Assembly (NCBI GenBank): GCA_016183655.1
Contig: JACPEH010000008.1
Coordinates: 474,906-538,905 of the forward strand
Reading direction: 5' to 3'
Origin: Rhodocyclales bacterium
GTDB lineage: Bacteria; Pseudomonadota; Gammaproteobacteria; Burkholderiales; Rhodocyclaceae
Length of the DNA: 64,000 nt
Below the pieces are notes generated by a model. That model ran no database searches. It was given only the letters and a program-made list of their open reading frames with translations, and had not been told where the DNA came from. This document shows, piece after piece, positions 34,811 through 44,500 of the stretch (its first letter is position 1; every line of letters begins with the position of its first letter). The translations under genes were made by a program, and so were the position numbers.

Positions 34811-37245
34811 CAGGCCTCCCGGCGCTGCAGGCGCAGCGAATTGAGCACGACCAGCAGCGAGCTGCCGGACATGCCGATGCCGGCCATCCACGGCGTGATG
34901 AAGCCGAACATGGCGAGCGGCAAGGCGACGAAATTATAGACAAACGACCAGATCAGATTCTGCCGCACGACGCGCAGCGTGCGCCGGGCGACGAGCAGCC
35001 CCTCGCGCAGGTGATCAAGGTTTTCCGAAAGCAGCACGAAATCGGCCTGGGTCCGCGCCAGCGCCGCACCGCCGCCCATGGCCACCGAAACATGCGCCTG
35101 CGCCAGCACCGGCGCGTCGTTCACCCCGTCGCCGACCATCGCCACCGTCTTCCCCCGCTCCTGCAGGTGGCGCACGAACTCATGCTTGCCCTGCGGCGAA
35201 ACGCCGGCACGGACGTCGTCGATGCCCAGTTGCGCCGCCACCCGGCGCGCCACCGGCGGCGCGTCGCCGGTCAGCAGCGAAACGGCGCAGCCCGCCGCTT
35301 TCAGGTCGGCGACGAGATCGGCGGCTTCCGGCCGCACTTCGTCGCCGATGCGGAAGACTGCCAGCCAGCCGGCGCCGTCGCCGAGGGCGATCGCCGTATC
35401 GCTTTGCTCCAGGATCGCCACACCGGCAGGCGGCATTGGCTCGCCGTGCGCCGCAGCGACCCACTCGGGGCGCCCGATGCGCACCTCCCGCCCCTGCCAC
35501 TGCCCGACAATGCCGCTGCCCGGCATGTTCCGGTCGACCGCGACCTCGGGCAGCGGACCATTCGCCGCCTCGCGCAGCGCTCGCGCCAGCGGGTGCTCGG
35601 AGGAGTGCTCCAGCGCCGCGGCCAGGGCGATGCAGCGCTCCGCCGACAACGCCCCGAGCGGGAGCGTTTCAAGCAGGTGCATGCGGCCGCAGGTCAGCGT
35701 GCCGGTCTTGTCGAAGACGAAATGGTCGGCGCGGGCCAGGCCCTCGATGCCGTGACCGCGAGTGACGAGCAACCCGGCACGAGCCAATGCGCCGCTCGCC
35801 ACCGTCAACGCCACCGGGGTCGCCAGTGACAGTGCACAGGGGCAGGTGACGACCAGCACCGATACGGTGATCCACAGCGCCTTGCCCGGATCGATCGACC
35901 ACCAGACCAGCGCCACGGCGCCGGCCACCACCAGCAGCGCGGCGACGAAGCGGGCGGCGATCCGGTCCGCCAGCTCGACGATGCGCGGCTTTTCGGTTGC
36001 GGCCCGCTCCATCAGGCGGACGATCGCCGACAGCCGGGTTTCCTCGCCGACCTGCTCGACGCGCATCAGCAGCGGGCTTTCGCTGTTGATCGCGCCACCG
36101 GTGACGCGATCGCCGCTGGATTTCGGGACCGGCAGACTCTCACCGGTGAGCAGCGCCTCGTCGGCGCTGCTCACCCCTTCCAGTACCACGCCGTCGGCCG
36201 GGATCGACTCGCCGGGTTTGACCAGAACGACGTCGCCGGGCCGCAGATCGGCCGCCACCACCTGCACCACCTCGCGATCGGCGGGATAGCCGGGGAGGCG
36301 CGCCGCCAGCGCCGGCAGCAGTTTGGCCAAGGCTTCGGTGACGCTGACCGCTTTCTGTCGCGCCATCATCTCCATGTAGCGTCCGCCGAGCAGGAAGAAG
36401 ACGAACATCGTCACCGAATCGAAATAGACCTCGCCGGCCGCGGTCACCGTCGCCCAGACGCTGGCGGCAAAGGCGGCGCCGACGCCGAGCGCAACCGGCA
36501 CATCCATGCCGACGCGGAACAGGCGCAAGTCGCGCCACGCGTTGCGGAAGAACGGTGCCGCCGAATAGAACACCACCGGCACCGTCAGCACGAAGCTCGC
36601 CCAGCGCATCAGCTGCTCGACGTCAGCGGTCATGTCGCCGTCGGCGGCCAGATAGACCGGGATCGCGTACATCATCACCTGCATCATGCCGAAACCGGCG
36701 ACGAAGACGCGCCACAGCGCACCGCGCCGCTCCTTCCTGGCCAGCGCCTCGTTGCGCGCGGCGTCGTAGGGATAGGCGCGATAGCCGATGGCGGCCACCG
36801 CCGCGAGGATGTCGGAGAGCTTCAGGCGGGATTCGTCCCAGCGCACGCGGGCGCGGCGGGTGGCGTAGTTGATGTCGACGCCGGAGATTCCCGGCAACCG
36901 GGAAAGATGCTGCTCATTCAGCCAGATGCAGGCGGCACAGGTGATGCCTTCGAGGATCAGAGAGGCCTCGCGCTCGTGCGCGCCGAGCGCGCGCACGAAG
37001 CTCTTCTGGAACTCGGCGTGGTCGTAGAGCAGCAGGTTGCCGAGGTCTTCCGGCATCGCCTCGCGCGGCGAGCCGGGCAAGGCATCGCGGTTGCGGTAGT
37101 AGTCGGCAAGCCCGCTATCGACGATGGAATGAGCCACCGCCTGGCAACCGAGGCAGCACATCTCGCGCGAAGTCCCGTCGATGGCGACGCTTAGGTCGGT
37201 GCCCTCCGGGATGTGCTGCCCGCAGTGATAACAATTGCCGCTCAT
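34810..37245 (-). CDS. ccoI: copper-exporting P1B-type ATPase CcoI/FixI for cbb3 maturation
   Basis: 811 residues. N-terminal metal-binding Cys-rich segment (CYHCG, later MCCLGCQAV), an HMA domain with GITCAACIWL, then eight membrane helices. Metal site VTCPCALSLATPVAL (CPC), phosphorylation DKTGTLTCG, HP motif SSEHPLARAL and hinge MVGDGVNDAPVLAQA. Delivers copper to the periplasm for CcoN CuB. The start codon is only ~25 nt after the SDR terminator, so its promoter position is unclear. Confidence 0.96.
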   Translation of the reverse strand: MSGNCYHCGQHIPEGTDLSVAIDGTSREMCCLGCQAVAHSIVDSGLADYYRNRDALPGSPREAMPEDLGNLLLYDHAEFQKSFVRALGAHEREASLILEGITCAACIWLNEQHLSRLPGISGVDINYATRRARVRWDESRLKLSDILAAVAAIGYRAYPYDAARNEALARKERRGALWRVFVAGFGMMQVMMYAIPVYLAADGDMTADVEQLMRWASFVLTVPVVFYSAAPFFRNAWRDLRLFRVGMDVPVALGVGAAFAASVWATVTAAGEVYFDSVTMFVFFLLGGRYMEMMARQKAVSVTEALAKLLPALAARLPGYPADREVVQVVAADLRPGDVVLVKPGESIPADGVVLEGVSSADEALLTGESLPVPKSSGDRVTGGAINSESPLLMRVEQVGEETRLSAIVRLMERAATEKPRIVELADRIAARFVAALLVVAGAVALVWWSIDPGKALWITVSVLVVTCPCALSLATPVALTVASGALARAGLLVTRGHGIEGLARADHFVFDKTGTLTCGRMHLLETLPLGALSAERCIALAAALEHSSEHPLARALREAANGPLPEVAVDRNMPGSGIVGQWQGREVRIGRPEWVAAAHGEPMPPAGVAILEQSDTAIALGDGAGWLAVFRIGDEVRPEAADLVADLKAAGCAVSLLTGDAPPVARRVAAQLGIDDVRAGVSPQGKHEFVRHLQERGKTVAMVGDGVNDAPVLAQAHVSVAMGGGAALARTQADFVLLSENLDHLREGLLVARRTLRVVRQNLIWSFVYNFVALPLAMFGFITPWMAGIGMSGSSLLVVLNSLRLQRREA

Positions 37246-37273
37246 TGCCGAAACATCTGCCTGCTAAATGAAA

Positions 37274-37304
37274 AAGGGCGCGAGGCAGGCTGCCTTGCGC
37301 CCTT
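37274..37304 (-). terminator. terminator downstream of the SDR gene
   Basis: Minus strand AAGGGCGCAAGGCAGC/GCCTGCCTCGCGCCCTT, about 15 paired bases, followed by TTTTTCATTT. It lies between the SDR stop and the ccoI start. Confidence 0.88.
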
Positions 37305-37324
37305 CGAACCGGCACCAGTATAAA

Positions 37325-38092
<768 letters not shown>

Positions 38093-38335
38093 TTCCTGCG
38101 TCTCCTTGGTCGTACGAACAGGGAAATATTAGCACGACCAGACGGTACCGTATGGAAATTGAATTCGGAATGAAAAACCGCCGTGCCGCAGCAAAAAATG
38201 GCTCGGAAACGCAACACCTTCAAGACAAGCGGGAAAACACCAACCGTCGATGCTACAGAAGTAGCCGTTCGTCGCCGACCGGATGAAAATTGCCGGCGCT
38301 GGAAATACGATGCATAGGGGAAAAGAGGAGTCGAC
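38093..38335. other. 243-bp divergent region between the SDR gene and pilin cluster 1
   Basis: AT-richer than its surroundings, with short A and T runs. It must hold promoters in both directions. A TGGCTCGGAAACGCA resembles a sigma54 -24/-12 element but has one base too few between GG and GC. No ORF of note. Confidence 0.4.
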
Positions 38336-38758
38336 GTGAAGAAAAACGGATTCTCAGTCGTGGAATTGCTGGTCGTGGTGGGAATCATCGGCATTCTGCT
38401 GGCGATCGCACTGCCGTCGTATCAGCAATACGTGATTTACGCCAACCGGGCCGCAGCGAAAGCTTTCCTGCTTGAGATATTTAGCCGCCAGGAAGTACGC
38501 ATCGGACAGACGGGCGGCTACGCAGCGACTACTGCAGAACTCGGCCTGACGACCCCGCCCGACGTCCAGGCCGCGGGCTATGCGATCACGATCACCCCGC
38601 AGACACTGACGCTGCAGGCAGCAGCGGGGCTTGAACCGGCCGTAACGATGGCTGGATTTCAAGCCACGGCCACGCCGGCCGCCGGCTCGGCCCAGGCCGC
38701 AGACGGGGAGTTATCGATCAATCAGTTTGGGCTAAAACTTCCGGTGGCCAAATGGTGA
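38336..38758 (+). CDS. pilE: type IV pilin-like protein (PilE/minor pilin), cluster 1
   Basis: 140 residues from a GTG preceded by GAGGAG. Very short leader MKKNG, processing before Phe, then FSVVELLVVVGIIGILLAIA with Glu5. The C-terminal part has no cysteine at all, unlike the cluster 2 PilE, so the D-region disulfide is missing. First gene of six collinear minor pilin genes. Symbol by position and family. Confidence 0.85.
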   Translation: MKKNGFSVVELLVVVGIIGILLAIALPSYQQYVIYANRAAAKAFLLEIFSRQEVRIGQTGGYAATTAELGLTTPPDVQAAGYAITITPQTLTLQAAAGLEPAVTMAGFQATATPAAGSAQAADGELSINQFGLKLPVAKW

Positions 38759-39273
38759 ACCGCTTCAGTCTCGCAGCCCCCCCCTCCTGCCGCGAGCGCG
38801 GCTTTACGCTTTCGGAGTTGATGGTCGTGCTAGCGCTGATGGCTATCGTCATGGGTTTCGCCATTCCCGGACTACGGGATCTCATGGGCGGGCAGAAAGT
38901 CAAATCGGCAGCCTTCGATCTCGTCAGCAGCGTCATGTACGCCCGCAGCGAAGCCGGCAAGCGAGGAGCATCGATCTCCCTCAAGGCAGTTTCCAGCAAC
39001 GACCTCGCCTCGGGCTGGTGCGTGATCTTCGGAACGGCGGCAAGCTGCAGCGTCACCGCCCCTGTATCGGAAACGATGCGCGTCCACCAGCCCTACCCCA
39101 CAGTCAGCTTCACCTGGAAAACGACGGCGGGGCCGATCGTGTTCGGACAGACCGGGCGAATCAGTTCGCTGGTATCGATCGAGGTTGCCGACCTCTCCAA
39201 CGCAGCCTTCAAACGCTGCATCACCATTGACGTTACCGGCGTTCCCACCAGCAGGAGCGGCGCATGTTCATGA
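38752..39273 (+). CDS. fimT: GspH/FimT family minor pseudopilin, cluster 1
   Basis: 173 residues. Processing site RERG/FTLSELMVVLALMAIV with Glu5. The GspH domain follows, with SSVMYARSEAGKRGASISL, a GWCVIFG motif and the terminal GVPTSRSGACS. Minor pilins of this class help initiate pilus assembly at the tip. ATG overlaps the preceding stop region; a GTG 3 nt later is an alternative. Confidence 0.9.
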   Translation: MVNRFSLAAPPSCRERGFTLSELMVVLALMAIVMGFAIPGLRDLMGGQKVKSAAFDLVSSVMYARSEAGKRGASISLKAVSSNDLASGWCVIFGTAASCSVTAPVSETMRVHQPYPTVSFTWKTTAGPIVFGQTGRISSLVSIEVADLSNAAFKRCITIDVTGVPTSRSGACS

Positions 39274-39791
39274 CCCCCCCGAAACCGATTTCCGCCGAGC
39301 GAGGCTTCTCGCTGATCGAGATAATGATCACCATCCTCATCGTTGCAATCGGTCTGCTCGGCCTCGCCGGTCTCCATGCGCGCGCACTCAACGCCGAGAC
39401 GGAATCCTTCGCCAAGGGACAGGCACTCGGACTGCTCCAAGATATTGCGCAGCGCGTCGAGGCGAACCAGCCCGGTGCGAAAGATGCGATCACGGCAGGA
39501 GCCAACGTCACCAACCTCGGCACCAGCGGCTATGTCTGCGCGGCCGGCGCCCGCTTCGAAACCGACCTGTGCGAATGGGATGCCGCGCTTAAGGCAACGA
39601 CCGCCCTGCCCGGTGCAGTCGGCTGCGTACAAGCCATCGCCGCAAGTTCGGAAATCCTCTTCTCGATCGCCTGGCAGGGGCGCGATACGGGATTCGCCCC
39701 GTCGGCAGCGCAAGGTTGCGGCGCAGGCACGATCACTTCGGCGCGGCGCGTCGTATCCACAAGAATCCGTATTCCGGACCTGGGGAGCTGA
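39264..39791 (+). CDS. pilV: type IV pilus modification protein PilV, cluster 1
   Basis: 175 residues with the prepilin site AERG/FSLIEIMITILIVAIG, then LLGLAGLHARALNAE, the PilV signature. It contains several cysteines in the globular part. Overlaps fimT by 10 nt. Confidence 0.92.
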   Translation: MFMTPPKPISAERGFSLIEIMITILIVAIGLLGLAGLHARALNAETESFAKGQALGLLQDIAQRVEANQPGAKDAITAGANVTNLGTSGYVCAAGARFETDLCEWDAALKATTALPGAVGCVQAIAASSEILFSIAWQGRDTGFAPSAAQGCGAGTITSARRVVSTRIRIPDLGS

Positions 39792-39794
39792 TTC

Positions 39795-40865
39795 ATGACC
39801 CGACCATTCCGCCCGCAGGGCGGCGTCACGCTGATCGAACTGCTGGTCGTCCTCGCCATCGGCGCGATCATCGCCGCAGCGATGGCCAGCCTGTTCGCAC
39901 AATCTTCCGCCACCCGCGAACAGGTCAACCGTACCAGCCAGCGCATCGAGAACGGCAGATATGCGCTTGATGCGATCGCCGAAGACGCCCGTCTCGCAGG
40001 TTATTACGGCGACCTCTGGCCGGTAGGCAACATGGGCTACAACACCGACATCACCAGCAACGCCAACCCATGTGCATCAACCCTTGCAGACATTCAGACC
40101 CAGTGGGCATGGAACGTCGGCACACCGCCGTCGGCGACGGTCCCGGTCCCCGTGATCGGCCTGGAAGGCCACGGTGCAGCCTACTCGCTTCCGACGGGCT
40201 GTAGCGCCATCCTGACCAACCATAAGACAGGCACCGACATCATCGCGCTACGCCGTGCCTCGACGCTTGCCATCGTGCCGTCCGCACTGAGTGGCACAGG
40301 CGCGGTCGCACTACAGGTATCCACACAAACCAGCCTCTGCCCCACCGAATCCGGTCTGATGGTAGACAGCAACCCGTCCAACCTCACACTGCACCGCGCC
40401 GATCCGTCGTGCGGACAAACTGCGGTTGCCCGTCCCTTGGTGACCCACATCTATTACGTCGCCACTTGCAACAACTGCTCCGGCGGCGGTGACGGCATTC
40501 CAACACTGAAGCTTGCCGAGATGATCAACGGTACCTTTACGGTCCGTTCGATCGCCCCGGGCATCGACCACCTGCATCTCGAATACGGAATCGACTGGGA
40601 CGGCGACGGCGCTGTAGACGAATACCGGGTTCCGACCAACCACAACACAAAGCTGGACGACGTCGCCGGCCGCGAATGGTTCGACGTCGTCTCGGTCAAG
40701 GCCTACGTTCTGGCCCGCGACCTGGAAAGCACCACGCAATACACCGATAGCCAGAGCCATACGCTCGGCACGAAGACCGTGGCCGCCTACGGCGACAGCG
40801 TCAAGCGTAGCGTGTCGACGACGACGATCCGCCTGGTCAATATGGCCGGACGCCGGGAGAGCTGA
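39795..40865 (+). CDS. pilW: PilW family minor pilin, cluster 1
   Basis: 356 residues; site PQGG/VTLIELLVVLAIGAII, then RYALDAIAEDARLAGYYGDL, diagnostic for PilW. The long globular domain ends before a short gap to pilX. Part of the PilVWX-FimT-PilY1 priming complex. Confidence 0.92.
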   Translation: MTRPFRPQGGVTLIELLVVLAIGAIIAAAMASLFAQSSATREQVNRTSQRIENGRYALDAIAEDARLAGYYGDLWPVGNMGYNTDITSNANPCASTLADIQTQWAWNVGTPPSATVPVPVIGLEGHGAAYSLPTGCSAILTNHKTGTDIIALRRASTLAIVPSALSGTGAVALQVSTQTSLCPTESGLMVDSNPSNLTLHRADPSCGQTAVARPLVTHIYYVATCNNCSGGGDGIPTLKLAEMINGTFTVRSIAPGIDHLHLEYGIDWDGDGAVDEYRVPTNHNTKLDDVAGREWFDVVSVKAYVLARDLESTTQYTDSQSHTLGTKTVAAYGDSVKRSVSTTTIRLVNMAGRRES

Positions 40866-40869
40866 CGAC

Positions 40870-41541
40870 ATGAACACGCCCGCCACTTCCTATTCGCGCC
40901 AGCAAGGCTCGGTGCTCATCATCAGCCTGATCATGCTGGTCGTCCTGACGCTGATCGGCATCTCGATGATCCGGATGACCACGACCAACCTGCAATTGGT
41001 CAACAACATGCAGGGGCGACATCAGGCGTTGGCAGCCGCCAACGATGTCGTCAACCAGGTGCTGAGCAGCAGTTTCATCAACCCGGCCGACATCAACGGC
41101 ACCCTTAACGCCATCGCCGCCGCGTCCTACAGCTATTCGCCGGAAGGCGAAGACGCATCGAAGAAAACCTACACGGTGGCCGTGTCGAAGCCCTGCCTAA
41201 AGTCGATGACTTACGCGACCGACAAGATCACCAGGATCATCGCCCCGCAAATTCAAGCCCGGATTGCCGCAATCGTTGCACTGCTCGCGGCCAATCCCCC
41301 AGATGACATCAAGGCCGAACTTGAAGCCGAACGCACGCTGCTGGCACAGCGTCACAAGCAATACCTAACCTGCGTGGACGTCACAGCCCCCTGCTACCTG
41401 ACACTGTGGCAACTCACTGCCACCGTCAGCACCGGTTTCCTCGGTGCCAAAACCAGCGTTTCCGCCGGCACGGACGTCGTCCTCAACAGCGAGACCGGGA
41501 TTCAGGTCCGCAACGATTCCACCCTTTACTGCACAAGCTGA
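40870..41541 (+). CDS. pilX: PilX family minor pilin, cluster 1
   Basis: 223 residues; site RQQG/SVLIISLIMLVVLTLIG without Glu5, which is normal for PilX. NNMQGRHQALAAANDVVNQ follows. The insertion KPCLKSMTYATDKITRIIAP and then a long charged helix enlarge it relative to the copy in cluster 2. Confidence 0.88.
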   Translation: MNTPATSYSRQQGSVLIISLIMLVVLTLIGISMIRMTTTNLQLVNNMQGRHQALAAANDVVNQVLSSSFINPADINGTLNAIAAASYSYSPEGEDASKKTYTVAVSKPCLKSMTYATDKITRIIAPQIQARIAAIVALLAANPPDDIKAELEAERTLLAQRHKQYLTCVDVTAPCYLTLWQLTATVSTGFLGAKTSVSAGTDVVLNSETGIQVRNDSTLYCTS

Positions 41542-41573
41542 CGCCGCCCGTACCATCGACGAGGAGCTTCGCC

Positions 41574-44500
41574 ATGATGAGCCTGAAAACCATTTCCCGA
41601 GCCGTGGTCGGCGCGCTGTTTGCAGCCGCGAGCATCTCGTTCGCCGACGATATCGACCTCTACGTTGGCGGCGAGCAAGTCACCGGCGCCGAAACCAACG
41701 TCGTCATCTTCCTCGACAACAGCGCCAACTGGTCCAACGCCTCCGGCTGGCCGGCAACGCAGGGCGAGGCCGAGCTCGATGCGCTGAAGGCGGTCATCGA
41801 CACGCTCAACGACAGTATCAACGTCGGCGTCATGATGCACACGCGCACCGGCAGCACTTCCGGCGCCTACATGCGCTTCGCCGTGCGACCGATGAACGCG
41901 ACCAATCGGGCAAAACTGAAGGAAGTCTTCGACGACATCAAGAGCACAGCACCGAACGCGCCGCAGGACAAGGTCGCCCAATCAGCCGATGGCGACCATG
42001 CGATCGAGGAGGTGTTCCGCTACTTCAACAGCAAGGCGCTGGGATTCACCGACGCCCGCGACACGAAGGAAGATTATACAAACAACACGGCGTACTACGA
42101 TGCCGGTGGTGGTGTTTCCGCAGCCCTCGACTCGAAGGCCAATCCGGCTAGCACACTCGGCACCCATGCCTACGCCACCTCGACATCGACAACCTACAGC
42201 GGCCCAGCATCCGCCAACGCCGGCTGCGCAAAGAATTACCTCGTCTGGATCGGCAACACCTCGCTCGACGGATCGACCGATGCATCCCGCCTCACCGCCG
42301 CCGCCACGCTGATCGGCGAGACAGCGAGCACGACACAGATATCGGTCACCGGCAACAGCCAGCCAGGCAGCGTGATGATCGACGAGTGGGCGCGCTTCAT
42401 GTACCAGTACGGCGTGCCGACGACAATCGACGACCCCGCACGTCCCGACCACAAGAAGATGAACAAGATCATCACCTATGCTGTCGACACCTTCCCGGCG
42501 GACCCTGCCCCCTCCGCGTGCATCGGCGACACTACCGGTGGTGCACAGCAGATCGGCCAGCATTATGTGATGCAATCGGTCGCCACCGCTGGCGGTGGCA
42601 AGTGCTATCCGGCGGCCAACACCTCGCAACTTTCGGTCGCACTGGCCAAGATTTTTTCCGAAATCCAGGCGGTCAACAGCGTGTTCGCCTCGGCATCGCT
42701 GCCGGTCAGCGTGAACACCCAGGGCACCTTCGAAAATCAGATCTACATCGGCATGTTCCGCCCAGACAGCGGCGCCCGGCCGCGCTGGCAAGGCAACCTC
42801 AAGGAATACAAGTTTGCCCGCTATTGCGACGAGAACAGCAACGGCAAGGTCGACAGCGGCGAGGCGATCGCCGACAACGTGACCAACCCGACGTGCTCGT
42901 CGACCGACAAGCTCAAGCTGTTCCTCGCCGACCGCAACAACAACCCGGCAGTGGATCAGCGCACCACCGCCGAAGGGGGCACCGGCTTCATCGACCTGAA
43001 CGCTATCAGCCACTGGACGACCGAACAGTCGCCCGGCTTCTGGAGCTTCTTCCCCGATCCGATCGCCGGCACCGACGACAGTCCGGACGGCCCGCTGGTC
43101 GAGCGCGGCGGCGCCGCGTTCAAGCTGCGCAATCAGTTCGCATCCGGCCGCAGTCTCTACACCTGCCTTGGCACCTGCCTCTCAGGCGCTGCAGGAACCT
43201 CGCTGAACACGCAAACCTTCACCACCGCGAACACGACGATCACCGGCATGCTGAATCCGGGCGGCAAGAGCGTGACGCTGGCCCGCAGCGGCAACACGGT
43301 CACCGCGACCTCCAGTACCGCCCATGGCTTCGCGGTGGGCGACACGCTTACCATCACCGGGGCGTCGACACCGGCCGAATATCTGGGTGCAAAAACGATC
43401 GTTTCCGTCCCGACGTCCACCACCTTCACCTTCGGCGTCACCGAGACTCCGCTCGACGATACCGGCAACGCCAAGGTCAGCGTTGCCCAGGGAAGTTTTG
43501 CGCTCACGGATATCGACGTCACCGTAAGCAACTGGACTACCGGCGACGCCACCGCGACCAGCCAGACAAACCCCGGCGGTTACGCGGTCGGCGACACGCT
43601 GCTGATTTCCGGCGGCTCGCAGTCGTACGTCAACAGCGCATCCGGCGGCGCCACCATAACCGCAACGGGCGGGGGTACCTTCAGCTATGCACTGACGGTC
43701 CCGGTCCCGGTGTCTCCGGCAACCACTGCCGGCGTCAACTCGATCGGCGGCACCGACCGCAACAGCGCCAGCGTCCAGCGCCAGGAGAATCTGGTCGTCG
43801 TCGATGCCGGCTCCCGCGTGGATAACGTGATCACCCCCGGATCGACGACGGTTACGCTAAAGAATGTCGTTCCGACCGACTACAACGTGGTCGGACGCAC
43901 GATCGAGCAGGAAGGAACGGATTGCAACAATCTCGTAGCGGGTTGGGCGCCGGTCCCGACGACCGGCAACGACAAGCAGCGCTATTTCTGCTTCCGCCTG
44001 TTTACGCTGACCAACAGCACCGCCACGGCGCAGAAGATTCTCGACCCGCAAGCGGTGAACATCACGCGCCCGCTGGGCAGCCAGGTCGCGACGGCGACGC
44101 TGAAGGATGCCGCATCGCCCAACCTGAGCGGCTCGACGCTGACGATCAGCGGCTCGGTCGGTTACGACGGCGCCTGGGCACTCGGCGGAGCCTACCCGGG
44201 CGGAGACCCGGCCGGAGCCGGCACCTTCGCGATCGCCGCAGACGGCCGCTCCTTTACCTTCGGGCCGATCACGTTGAGTCCCGGCGCCCCGTCCGGCACC
44301 TACACCGCGACGCCGGGGCTGGCGACGACGACAGTAGCGGCCGCCAACCTGATCAACTGGGTGCGCGGTATGGACGTCGTCAACGACGAGAACCAGAACA
44401 GTTCCTTCACCGACGTCCGCGCCAGCATCCACGCCGACGTGCTGCACTCGCGCCCGCTGATGTTCAACTACGGGAGCAGTACCGGCGTCGTCGGCTACTA

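Noticed and set aside
38200..38225. Sigma54-like element TGGCTCGGAAACGCA before pilin cluster 1
   Set aside because: Only nine bases lie between GG and GC instead of ten, and no further -24/-12 consensus is present.
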